From assembly GCA_018896025.1 (NCBI GenBank), contig JAHIND010000001.1:32621-96620 (forward strand): 64,000 nt of DNA. Direction: 5' to 3'. A model generated the notes under the pieces. That model was not told where the DNA came from. It worked only from the letters and a program-made list of their open reading frames with translations, and searched no databases. A program made the translations under genes and the position numbers. This DNA is from Pseudomonadota bacterium. Lineage in GTDB: Bacteria; Desulfobacterota; Desulfarculia; Desulfarculales; Desulfarculaceae. Positions 23,242-31,461 of this stretch are shown here, in pieces (the stretch's first letter is position 1; every line of letters starts with the position of its first letter).

Positions 23242-24228
23242 ATGGATCGCCCCTCCGATGGCCGCCCGCCCCAGGAGCCTTCATCCTCGCACTGTTGGCT
23301 GGAGGTCCCTGATCTGACCGCTGTGGACTACCACTCCCCGGCCCACATCCTGTTGCTGGTCTCCGACACCGAGGAGGGGCCGCACCTGGCCCAGGTCTTT
23401 TCCGGCCAGGGCCACCGGGTCACCCTGGCCTCCCACTGGGACGACGCCCTCAAGCAACTGGAGGACGTCCCGGAGCTGGAGCTGATAATCACCGACCTGG
23501 CCGGGCGAGACGAGCACGGCATAGGCCCGGCCCACGACCTGGGCACGCCCCAAATCCTCTCCTCCCTGCCGGTGATCGTGCTTTGCCGGGAAGAAGACCT
23601 GACTCCGCTGATGAACCAGTGGGCCAACGGCGCGGCGGATTTCCTCAGCCGCCCCTACGGCGACACCGAGCTTTTGGTGCGGGTGCGCCGGGCCTTGATC
23701 CAGTCGCGCACCATGCGCCTGTACCTGAGGGCCGCTCACCGCGACCCCCTCACCGGGCTGTACAACAAGCGGGTTTTCAGGGAGATGCTGCCCCGGGAGA
23801 TGAGCCGCAGCACCCGCTACGGGGTGCCCCTGGGCCTCATCTTCGCGGACCTGGACAACTTCAAGGAGGTCAACGACACCCACGGCCACATCATCGGGGA
23901 CCAGGTTTTGCAGGCCTTCGCCCGCCGCCTGTGCCTGTGGGTGCGCGAGGGCGATCTGGTGTCCCGCTACGGCGGGGAGGAGTTCGTGGTGCTGGCCCCG
24001 GGGGCGGGCGTCAAGGGCATCAGCGTTTTGGCCGAGCGCATACGCCAGGCCATGGAAAGGCCCATCAGCACCCGGCGGGGGCAGATCACGGTCACCGTCA
24101 GCCAGGGGGCGGCGGTTTTCAACGGCGACAAGCAACTGAGCGCGGACGGGTTTTTGAACCAGGCCGACCAGGCCCAGTACCGGGCCAAAGCCCAGGGCCG
24201 CAACCGGGTGGTGATGGCCGACTCATAG
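23242..24228 (+). CDS. Diguanylate cyclase with degenerate receiver domain
   Basis: In this 328-residue protein, residues 30-155 look like a response-regulator receiver: VSDTEE gives an acidic-pocket residue and IITDLAG the phosphoacceptor-like Asp. However, the conserved Ser/Thr position reads VIVLC and the conserved Lys is Arg (FLSRPY), so phosphorylation may be lost or altered. Residues 165-328 are a GGDEF domain with an intact active site GGEEF and an inhibitory-site motif REGD five residues upstream, so it should make c-di-GMP with product inhibition. GGGAGAA precedes the ATG. It is transcribed alone. Confidence 0.87.
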   Translation: MDRPSDGRPPQEPSSSHCWLEVPDLTAVDYHSPAHILLLVSDTEEGPHLAQVFSGQGHRVTLASHWDDALKQLEDVPELELIITDLAGRDEHGIGPAHDLGTPQILSSLPVIVLCREEDLTPLMNQWANGAADFLSRPYGDTELLVRVRRALIQSRTMRLYLRAAHRDPLTGLYNKRVFREMLPREMSRSTRYGVPLGLIFADLDNFKEVNDTHGHIIGDQVLQAFARRLCLWVREGDLVSRYGGEEFVVLAPGAGVKGISVLAERIRQAMERPISTRRGQITVTVSQGAAVFNGDKQLSADGFLNQADQAQYRAKAQGRNRVVMADS

Positions 24229-24339
24229 GACCTAGCCCACACAACGCCTGAAAGCCGGGCGCGAGCCACAGTTGGGCATTCCAGCGATCTGTGCAACAAA
24301 CAAGACGGCCTTTCATTGGGGAGGAATTTATACTCCGGA

Positions 24340-24461
24340 CCGGCACAGCCAGCCGCAGGCAGACAAGGCGACTGGCAAGCGAGGGCCGTAGGCGTAGCTT
24401 AAGCTACGTCGAGGCCCGAGCGCGGCCAGCAACGCCGTATGCCGGTGGCTGGCGCAGCCGG
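24340..24461 (+). repeat. Long-hairpin intergenic repeat, copy 7
   Basis: This is the clearest fold: CCGGC/GCCGG and GCCAGCC/GGCTGGC outside, then CTGG (24372-24375) with CCAG (24426-24429), GGGCC (24383-24387) with GGCCC (24413-24417), and CGTAGC (24393-24398) with GCTACG (24403-24408) around TTAA. It lies between the convergent diguanylate cyclase and sfsA genes. Confidence 0.82.
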
Positions 24462-24490
24462 ACGCTCTACCTCGGTGGTTTGTGGGGTGC

Positions 24491-25222
24491 CTACGCCACT
24501 AAAGGAAGACGGCGAACCAGGCGTATGCCGGTGGGGCTTACCTCGGCCCGCACCGCCACCAGCTCCACCCCGGCCGCCCGGGCCTGATGAAACAGACCGG
24601 CGTAGGTGGGGTCTATGTCGGTGGCCGGGCCCATGGAGGCGGCGTCGCCCCGCTGCACCACGTAGAGCATGGCCGCGTCGGCCCCCTGGGCCTTCAGCTC
24701 CATCAGGGTCCCGAAATGCTTGGCCCCCCGGGTGGTCACCGAATCCGGGAAGCGGGCCACGCCCCCCTGCACCATGGTCACGTTCTTCACTTCCACGTAC
24801 AGCGGCCCCTTGGCCCGCTCCACCACCATGTCCAGGCGGGTGTGCGCCCCCACCTTCACCTCGCGGCGCACGCTTCGGGCCCCGGCGAAAATCCTGAGCG
24901 CCCGCTCCTCGGCCGCCCGGGCGGCCAAAAAGTTGGGGGCCATGGTGTTCACCCCCACCCAGCCTTGGTTGAGGTAGATCATCTCCCAGGTGAAGGGGGT
25001 GCGCCGGGCCGGGTTGGTGGCCCGGCTCAGGTAGACCGGGGCGTCGTCTTCCAAACAGGTCAGCATGGAGCCGGAGTTGGGGCAGTGGGCGGTGACCTGG
25101 CTGCCGTCGGTGAGGCGCACATCGGCCAAGAAGCGCTTGTAGCGCCTAATCAGGCGACCGGGCACCAGGGGCGGATCGAACTCCAGACAGGCGCGGCGCA
25201 GGCGGACCGACGGGCGGCTCAA
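24491..25222 (-). CDS. sfsA: SfsA family DNA/RNA nuclease-like protein
   Basis: This 243-residue protein is close to the normal SfsA length. It shows RRYKRFLADVRLTDG near the N-terminus, AHCPNSGSMLTCL near residue 45, and the nuclease-like core RLDMVVE ... LYVEVKNVTM ... FPDSVTTRGAKH. E. coli SfsA was named for sugar fermentation stimulation and is a nucleic-acid-binding protein; its role in this organism is unclear. The start is placed at TTG 25222, which overlaps the GH57 stop (TTGA) and gives the right N-terminus. The longer open frame overlaps the GH57 gene and is rejected. Confidence 0.8.
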   Translation of the reverse strand: MSRPSVRLRRACLEFDPPLVPGRLIRRYKRFLADVRLTDGSQVTAHCPNSGSMLTCLEDDAPVYLSRATNPARRTPFTWEMIYLNQGWVGVNTMAPNFLAARAAEERALRIFAGARSVRREVKVGAHTRLDMVVERAKGPLYVEVKNVTMVQGGVARFPDSVTTRGAKHFGTLMELKAQGADAAMLYVVQRGDAASMGPATDIDPTYAGLFHQARAAGVELVAVRAEVSPTGIRLVRRLPLVA

Positions 25223-27375
25223 CTGAGTTCCATAGCCAACTGGAACTCCCACTTGCCCGCCCCGCCGGGCACCTCCCAGATAAAAGTGAGGCTGCTGCCC
25301 TGGTAGGTGCGCTCCAGGCCGGACTCGGAGTTGGACACCGTCTCCACCGGGAAGTGCCACACCGTGGCCGCCTTGCCGGTGAACAGGCGCAGGCTGAAGC
25401 GGTCGGTGGCGTTGACCAGGCTCATCTCTCCCACCCCGGCCAGCTCCCAGGCGTGGTCCAGGGAATGGGTGTGGCCCTCATACACCAGGTGCTTGCCTGG
25501 ATCGCTGGCCGATAGCAGGGTGAAGTTCAGCTCCACGGCCAGGCGGAAGGCCGGGGTGGCCGGGTCGCTGGTGGTCAGGCGATAGGAAGCGGCCAGGCGC
25601 GGGCCCGGCCCCAGGTCGAAGCCCTTGGCCACGGTGAGCGGATAGGGACCGCCCGGCGCGAAAAGGTTGCTGGCCCGTTTCAGGCGGCACCAGGCCTCCT
25701 CGCCGTGGGCCCCGCTTTCCACCAGGGCGTAGCGCCCGGTGACCAGGTCGCCCCACTCGCCGTAATCGGGCTTCTGGAATTTTTCCAGGTCCGCCTTGGG
25801 GGCCAGCAGATGGTCCTGGAAGCAAGCCCGGTCGTACCAGTCGTAGATCAGGTAGTTCTCCAGGCCTTCTTCCTTGAAGGCCACCCGGTCGTGGATGGAG
25901 GCCACGCCCTCGGCCTCGCAGGCCGGGGCCGCCTCCTCCTGGGCCTCGGCCGCCTGCACCAGCTTTTGGTGGTAGGCCTCGAAGCGCCGGGTGAGGGTGT
26001 CGGCCAGGTTGAAGCGCTGGGCCCTTAGGTCCAACACGCTGATGGAGCCGCCGTAGGCCGGGTGCACCACCGCGTCCAGGGCCGGGCCCGACAGCACCAC
26101 CTCGTCGTTGCTGTCGCGGTCCAGGTCGGCCACCGCGCAGGCGGCCCAGGGGCGCTCGCCGTGCTCTTGCCGGTCCAGAATGTCCTCGGCGGCGATGAGG
26201 TGCTCATGCACCGCCTGGCGTAGGTGACCCAGGTAGAGCCCGCCGAACAGGCCGTGCCAGTAGGCGCAGTTGCACTGGGCCTGCATCAGGTGGTCGCGGG
26301 CCTGGTCCTTGTCGCCGGCCGCGGCCACCTTGTCGCTCACCCAGAGCATGCGCTTGTGCATGAGGTTGGACTCGCGGTACTTGATCAGGAAATTGTCCCA
26401 CTGGCCGCCGCGCAAAAAGCGGCGCATCTTTTCGAAGCGCCCCTCCTCTTGCAGCTCGTGGATGATGTCCTCCAGCTCGGCGCTGGCCTCGGCGGGCAGG
26501 GCCCAGGTGAGCATCTCTTCATAAGAGGCGGTGGGCGGGTAGACCCGCCCGCTGGCCGGGTGGGTAGCCATAAAGTCGCTGGGCGTGGTGGTGGACAGCC
26601 AGTCGGAGGCCTCCAAAATCTTCTCGAAGAACTTCACCAGCCAACCCTTGCCGAAGACCCACTCCCAGGTCTCGGGCCACAGGCCGAACTTCTCCATGTC
26701 GTCGCCGTAGGTGGCGCAGGTGGGCCCGTGGGCGGCGTAGGCCCGGCCCAGGAAATCCACGGTGCGCGCGGGCTCCTGGAAGGGAATGGTGTAGCGCAGC
26801 TCCTTGTTGGTGGGAAACAGGGCCAGGGTGTGGCCCTCGCGCTCGGTGAGGTGGTAGCCGAACATGTCCTTGGCGGCCAGCCCGGCGTAATAGAAGTGGG
26901 TGTCGTCCACCAGGGTGTAGCCCAGGCCCGCCGGGGCCAGCTTGGCGGGCAGGGAAGGCTCCCAGATGCGCTCGGCCAGCCAAAAGCCCTTGGGCTCCTG
27001 GTTGAAGATTTGGCGGGTGGCCTGGTTCATCATGGCCATCTGGTCCAGAGCGTCCCGGGCGGGGATGGAGGCCAACAGCGGCTCGTAGAACCCGCCGGAG
27101 AGCATCTCCACCTGGCCCCGGTCCACCAGCCCGGCCACGGTCTCGACGAGGTCGCGGTTGTTGGCCAGCATGTACTGCAAAAGCGGCCCGGAAAAATGCA
27201 GACCGCAGCGTATCTCCGGATAGGCGGCCAGGGCCTGCACCACCGGCTGGTAGCACTCGGCCACTGCCTTGGCCAGCACCCAGGGGAAGTTGCCCACCGG
27301 CTGGTGGGCGTGCAGCACCATCAAAAGGTTCATCTTGCCGCTTTGGGCAGTGGGCGCATCGCTCATGTGGCTCAC
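25219..27375 (-). CDS. GH57 alpha-amylase/4-alpha-glucanotransferase
   Basis: This 718-residue glycoside hydrolase family 57 enzyme has the conserved regions in order: LHAHQPVGNF near residue 25, GGFYEPLLASIP near 95, WLAERIWEP near 130 with the nucleophile Glu, and TYGDDMEKFG near 220 with the acid/base Asp. The rest is beta-rich and resembles the DUF1925/DUF1926 parts of 4-alpha-glucanotransferases. It probably remodels glycogen-like glucans in the cytoplasm, as there is no signal peptide. The GTG at 27375 overlaps the preceding stop (GTGA); an ATG at 27366 is the alternative. It is cotranscribed with the DUF3536 gene and sfsA. Confidence 0.87.
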   Translation of the reverse strand: MSHMSDAPTAQSGKMNLLMVLHAHQPVGNFPWVLAKAVAECYQPVVQALAAYPEIRCGLHFSGPLLQYMLANNRDLVETVAGLVDRGQVEMLSGGFYEPLLASIPARDALDQMAMMNQATRQIFNQEPKGFWLAERIWEPSLPAKLAPAGLGYTLVDDTHFYYAGLAAKDMFGYHLTEREGHTLALFPTNKELRYTIPFQEPARTVDFLGRAYAAHGPTCATYGDDMEKFGLWPETWEWVFGKGWLVKFFEKILEASDWLSTTTPSDFMATHPASGRVYPPTASYEEMLTWALPAEASAELEDIIHELQEEGRFEKMRRFLRGGQWDNFLIKYRESNLMHKRMLWVSDKVAAAGDKDQARDHLMQAQCNCAYWHGLFGGLYLGHLRQAVHEHLIAAEDILDRQEHGERPWAACAVADLDRDSNDEVVLSGPALDAVVHPAYGGSISVLDLRAQRFNLADTLTRRFEAYHQKLVQAAEAQEEAAPACEAEGVASIHDRVAFKEEGLENYLIYDWYDRACFQDHLLAPKADLEKFQKPDYGEWGDLVTGRYALVESGAHGEEAWCRLKRASNLFAPGGPYPLTVAKGFDLGPGPRLAASYRLTTSDPATPAFRLAVELNFTLLSASDPGKHLVYEGHTHSLDHAWELAGVGEMSLVNATDRFSLRLFTGKAATVWHFPVETVSNSESGLERTYQGSSLTFIWEVPGGAGKWEFQLAMELS

Positions 27376-29750
27376 AGATCCAGGTTGAGGCGGCGGCCCA
27401 GGGCGGCCGAGCCGGGAGTTAGATTTTCCCGGCCCTCGCGTTGGGCCAGGCCGAAGATGATGTTTTGGGCCTGCCAGAGGTTGGGGTCAAGCTCCAGGGC
27501 GTCGCTGAGGTCCAGGATGGCTCCGGCTCGCTCCAGGGCCTGGGCGTTGTCTGGGTCGGCGGCCAGGGCGGCCACCTCGGCGCTGAGCGCCTCCTCCACC
27601 GCCCGGTTCACCCGGGGGCCCTCCAGGTCCAGGCCCAACTCGCGGGCCTGGGAGACTATCTCCCCCAGACGGCCGGGGCTCAGGGCGCGCGAATCGCCCG
27701 TGAGCAGTTGGATAAGCTCACCGGCCAAGACCGCCGAGGCCAGGGCCTCGAACAGCTTGGGCCGGGGCACGTTGATCCCCTGCAAAAAGCGCATGGTGTC
27801 GCGGTGGGTGTCGTAGAGGTTGCGGGCCAGGTCGAACTCGCTGGTCAGGGTGCGGCGGAGCATCTCCTTGGCCAGGGAGCGGCGGCCTTCCAGGAACAGG
27901 TCGCCCAGGGCGAAGGCCTCGCCGCCCAGGCTCTTGGCCAGCAGCTCCCTGAGGCCCCGCTGGTCCAGCATGCGCAACAGCGGCTCCACCGGCTGCTCCA
28001 GGGAAACGGGGTCCCAGTCGCCTGGGTCGTAGGCCACCTGGGCCAAAAACTCGTGGCCGCCGGGGTGCAGGGCCGCGTAGATGAGCTGGTGGGGGCGGTT
28101 CAGGCGCCGGTGGGTGACCGTGAGCTTGCCCCAGCTCAAATCCAGGCCCAGGTTGGAGCGGTGGCGGTGGCCGCTGGAGACCAGGTCGTAGACGAACAGC
28201 TCCTCGGGGGGAGGCTCCTCGCCCATGACCCCGCTGATGGCCGCGTGGGCCGCCACCCGGCGCGGCCCCACCTTGGCCGGGGCCACCCGCCGACGCCAGA
28301 TGTCGGCCCCGTCGCCCTCGCCGGGCTGGTTGCTGCGGGCCTTGGCCAGGACGGCGGTCATCTGTTCTTCCCAGCCCCCGCCGTCCAGCTCGCCGGCCAG
28401 TTGCAGGGCCCGGGCGGCGAAGCGCAGGTTTTGCACCGCCTCGATGCCCGCCAGGTCGTCGAAGAACCAGGCGCAGCTGGTGGCCGCGAAAAGGCCCCAG
28501 CGCTGGCTCTCCATGAGCATGAGCACCCGCACCTGCTCCTCGGGGCTCAACTCGTGGGACTGGTGATCGCCCAGGAACTTTTGGCGCGCCTGCTGGCCGT
28601 AGTCCAGGATCAGGTTCACATAAGCGTCACGCGCGGCCCAGGGGTCTTTCAACAGGCGGCCGCCCTCGTACTCCAGCAGCCCGGCCAGGCGCTCCAGGAT
28701 ATGGTCCACCGCCTGGCGCAGGGGCGCGCGCCAGGCCTGGTTCCAGCCCCGCCCGGGGTCCAGGGCGCAGCCGCAATCGCTCCTCCAGCGCTCCACCCCG
28801 TGGGGGCAGGACCAGGAGGAGTTCTCCACGATCTTGGCCTCCCACACCGGCGGGTGGGTCGCCAAATAGGCGGCCGGGTTGGTCAACTGAACCTCGGGGT
28901 CCTGCTCCAGGCGGTTGAGGGCGAAGGCCAGGGCCATCTCCCCGAAGCGGTGGTGATGGCCGTAGGACTCGCCGTCGGTGGCCAAAAGCAGCAGGGAGTC
29001 GGCGGCGGCGGGCAGGGATTCCTTGATGCGCGCGGCGAAGCGGGCCCCGTCGTCCAGAAGGCCCTCGAAGGCCACTCCCCGGCTCAGCGGCCCCTGGTAG
29101 AAGAACACCGCGATGTCCCCCGCCGGAGTGGCCACCCGGTAGGGCCGGGAGCCGTCCACCGCCCCAGGGCCCATCTTTTGCCAGTCCCCACCGCCGGGCG
29201 GGCGCACCGCTTGGGCCTGGCTGGGGGCCAGGATGGTGAACTTGAGGCCCTCGGCGGCCATCAGCTCCAGGGATTCGGAGTCCACCGCGGTCTCTGCCAG
29301 CCACATGCCCTCGGGTTCGCGGCCGAAGTGGTGCCGGAAATCGCGGATGCCCCAGCGGATCTGGGTCAGCTTGTCCCGGCGGGTGGCCAGGGGCATGATC
29401 AGGTGGTTGTAGACTTGGGCCATGGCGTTGCCGTGGCCCAAGCGCTGGGCGCTGAGCTGGTCCGCTTCCCGGAGGGCCTGGACCATCTCCGGGGCTTCCT
29501 TGGCCACCCAGTCCAGAAGAGTGGGGCCGAAGTTGAAGGAGATGCTCTCGTAGTTGTTGACGATGCTCTCTATCTTGCCCGCCGGGTTGAGCACCCTGGC
29601 CGCGGCGTTGGGCGCGTAGCATTCGGCGGTGACCCGCTCGTTCCAGTCATGGAAGGGCGCGGCGCTGTCTTGCACCTCCACCGCCTCCAGCCAGGGATTC
29701 TCCCGTGGCGGCTGATAGAAGTGCCCGTGGATGCACACAAATTTTCCCAT
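27372..29750 (-). CDS. GH57-like glycoside hydrolase with DUF3536
   Basis: This 792-residue protein has an N-terminal GH57-type barrel: IHGHFYQPPRENPW at the start, GMWLAETAVDSESLE near residue 160 with the presumed nucleophile Glu, and ATDGESYGHHHRFGE near residue 265. The C-terminal half matches the DUF3536 type found next to GH57 enzymes, with a conserved SQRWGLFAATSCAWFFDD segment. Its substrate is probably an alpha-glucan but is unproven. The start is ATG 29750, since the family begins MGKFVCIHGH; the frame extends 13 codons further. It is first in the unit with the other GH57 gene and sfsA. Confidence 0.82.
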   Translation of the reverse strand: MGKFVCIHGHFYQPPRENPWLEAVEVQDSAAPFHDWNERVTAECYAPNAAARVLNPAGKIESIVNNYESISFNFGPTLLDWVAKEAPEMVQALREADQLSAQRLGHGNAMAQVYNHLIMPLATRRDKLTQIRWGIRDFRHHFGREPEGMWLAETAVDSESLELMAAEGLKFTILAPSQAQAVRPPGGGDWQKMGPGAVDGSRPYRVATPAGDIAVFFYQGPLSRGVAFEGLLDDGARFAARIKESLPAAADSLLLLATDGESYGHHHRFGEMALAFALNRLEQDPEVQLTNPAAYLATHPPVWEAKIVENSSWSCPHGVERWRSDCGCALDPGRGWNQAWRAPLRQAVDHILERLAGLLEYEGGRLLKDPWAARDAYVNLILDYGQQARQKFLGDHQSHELSPEEQVRVLMLMESQRWGLFAATSCAWFFDDLAGIEAVQNLRFAARALQLAGELDGGGWEEQMTAVLAKARSNQPGEGDGADIWRRRVAPAKVGPRRVAAHAAISGVMGEEPPPEELFVYDLVSSGHRHRSNLGLDLSWGKLTVTHRRLNRPHQLIYAALHPGGHEFLAQVAYDPGDWDPVSLEQPVEPLLRMLDQRGLRELLAKSLGGEAFALGDLFLEGRRSLAKEMLRRTLTSEFDLARNLYDTHRDTMRFLQGINVPRPKLFEALASAVLAGELIQLLTGDSRALSPGRLGEIVSQARELGLDLEGPRVNRAVEEALSAEVAALAADPDNAQALERAGAILDLSDALELDPNLWQAQNIIFGLAQREGRENLTPGSAALGRRLNLDL

Positions 29751-29795
29751 AATTCCCGCTGGCTCTCCTTGGACCCGGTGTGGGCCCATGTTTTG

Positions 29796-29801
29796 TATAA
29801 T
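29796..29801 (+). promoter_or_regulatory. TATAAT -10-like element upstream of the SagB-type gene
   Basis: A perfect TATAAT preceded by T-rich sequence lies 98 bp before the plus-strand oxidoreductase start. The best -35-like TTGGAC (29769-29774) is 21 bp away, too far for a standard promoter, so this is weak. Confidence 0.3.
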
Positions 29802-29811
29802 AGTAGCTTAT

Positions 29812-29827
29812 AGCATGCCCGGTGCCA
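29812..29827 (-). promoter_or_regulatory. Sigma-54-like promoter upstream of the GH57 operon
   Basis: Read on the minus strand the site is TGGCACCGGGCATGCT, which keeps the -24 GG and -12 GC elements of the sigma-54 consensus at the right spacing. The predicted start near 29800 would give a 50-nt leader. A chance match is possible in GC-rich DNA. Confidence 0.35.
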
Positions 29828-29898
29828 GAAAAAGCTAAGCCGCCAGGCACGCGGAGACCCTGCCGGGACCACCGCGCCGCCTGGGGAAGGAATCAGCC

Positions 29899-31326
29899 TT
29901 GGAGCCTTATCATCCCAGCACCGCCTACCGCCGCCACAGCATGGGCGGCGGCATCATGGACTGGGCCAACCAGCCCTGGCCTTTCAAGCGCTACCCCTAC
30001 GCCACCCCCCAGGCCCTGGACGACCCAAGTCCCCTCCAGGCCGAATTTTGGCCCGCCCTGCTGGCCTGGCCTCCCGCGCCGGAGGTGGCGGCCCCGCCCC
30101 TGGACCAGGCGGGCCTGGCCGGGCTCCTGGCCCTGGCCGCCGGGCTCACCGCCCAGGACCAAAGTGGCGCCTATCTGCGCTCCCCGGCCAGCGCCGGGGC
30201 CCTGTACCCGGCGGAGCTTTATTTCAGCGCCTCGGGCCTGGGCTGGCTGGCCGACGGCCTGTGGCACTACGCGCCCGAGGCCGGCGCGCCGCGCCTCATA
30301 CGGCCCGGCAACCTGGCTGGAGCCGCCGCCGAGGTGCTGGGCGGCCCGCCCAGTGAGCTGAACTTTTTCATCACCGCCCTGCTCTGGCGCAGCATCTGGA
30401 AATACCGCACCCGGGCCTGGCGCTACTGCCTTTTGGACGGCGGCCACCTGCTGGCCTGCCTGGAGCTGGCCCTGGCCGCCCGCGGCCTGGCGCAGCGCCT
30501 GTGCCTGGACCCGGCCATGGGCGGCGGCAAGCTCCTGGGCCTGGCCCCGGAGCGCGAGGTCCTGCTGGCCGGGGTGAGCGCCGGCGCGGCGGTGGAAAAC
30601 GGCGGCCCGGCCCGGCCCCCGGCCTGGCAGCCGCCCCGCGAGGAGCCGCTGTCGGTCAGGGAGGAAAGCGACCCGGACATCGTGGCCGCCGCCGCCCTGG
30701 GCGGCAGCGACACCCCCGGCCCGGCCTTGCAGTGGCCCGGCGACCCCGTCCCTCGGGGAGCCCTGCGACTGAGGCCCGCCCCTCCCAAGGACGGCCCGTC
30801 CCTGGGGCGAGTGATGCAGGCCCGGCGCTCGCGGCGCAACTTCATGCCCCAGGGCCTCAGTGCCGGCCAAACCGCCCTGCTTTTGGCCGCCGCCCTGCCC
30901 GAGGCCGGGCCGCTGGGGGCCACGGTGCTTTTGGGAGCGGGCGGAGAGGTGCCCGCCGGGGTCTATGGCTACCACCCCGGCAAGAAGACCCTGTCTATGC
31001 AGGAGCCCCAGGACCGGCGGCTCCGGGCGGCGCGGGCCTGCCTGGACCAGGCCTGGGTGGGCCGGGCCGCCCTGAACCTGGTGCTGTGGGCCGATCCCAA
31101 GCGGCTGGCCCAGACCGCCGGGGAGCGGGGCTACGCCCAGGCCATGCTGGCCGCCGGGCGGGCCGGGCAGCGGCTGTATTTGGCCGCCACCGCCCTGGGC
31201 ATGGGCTGCTGCGGGGTGGGGGCCTTTTACGACGACGAGCTGGCCGCCGCCGCCGAGCTTCCCCCCGGAGCCTGGCCCCTGTACCTCATCGCCGCCGGGC
31301 CGGTGAAGGGCGGTCCCCAAATCTAG
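29899..31326 (+). CDS. SagB/ThcOx-type nitroreductase family oxidoreductase
   Basis: In this 475-residue protein the N-terminal half begins with the SagB-like pattern YHPSTAYRRHSM ... DWANQPWPFKRYP and has SGAYLRSPASAGALYPAELYF. The C-terminal 180 residues are a nitroreductase-fold FMN domain (QARRSRRNFMPQGLS ... YLAATALGMGCCGVGAF). SagB enzymes oxidise azolines in thiazole/oxazole-modified peptides, but no SagC/SagD cyclase or precursor peptide gene lies nearby, so its substrate is unknown. The start is TTG, with GGAAGGA about 8 nt upstream. It is divergent from the GH57 operon. Confidence 0.78.
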   Translation: MEPYHPSTAYRRHSMGGGIMDWANQPWPFKRYPYATPQALDDPSPLQAEFWPALLAWPPAPEVAAPPLDQAGLAGLLALAAGLTAQDQSGAYLRSPASAGALYPAELYFSASGLGWLADGLWHYAPEAGAPRLIRPGNLAGAAAEVLGGPPSELNFFITALLWRSIWKYRTRAWRYCLLDGGHLLACLELALAARGLAQRLCLDPAMGGGKLLGLAPEREVLLAGVSAGAAVENGGPARPPAWQPPREEPLSVREESDPDIVAAAALGGSDTPGPALQWPGDPVPRGALRLRPAPPKDGPSLGRVMQARRSRRNFMPQGLSAGQTALLLAAALPEAGPLGATVLLGAGGEVPAGVYGYHPGKKTLSMQEPQDRRLRAARACLDQAWVGRAALNLVLWADPKRLAQTAGERGYAQAMLAAGRAGQRLYLAATALGMGCCGVGAFYDDELAAAAELPPGAWPLYLIAAGPVKGGPQI

Positions 31327-31461
31327 GGTGCCTCGGCATCTTGTGCGTAAAAAAACAACCCTTTACATGCACCCAGCCTGCTGGTAAAAGTAATAGCTTG
31401 GCTGAGAGGGCTCAGCCCTGCCTGGAATGCCTATCGTACTTTTTCGACCCAGGGAGCCTAG

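Noticed and set aside
27441..29813. 790-codon open frame on the plus strand opposite the DUF3536 gene
   Set aside because: It is a GC-rich shadow frame with Gly/Ala/Val/Gln-rich composition and no family motifs. The minus-strand GH57 frame has all conserved motifs.
29899..31326. A thiazole/oxazole-modified peptide cluster around the SagB-type gene
   Set aside because: No cyclodehydratase, YcaO or candidate precursor peptide gene is visible within the neighbouring 10 kb on either side.
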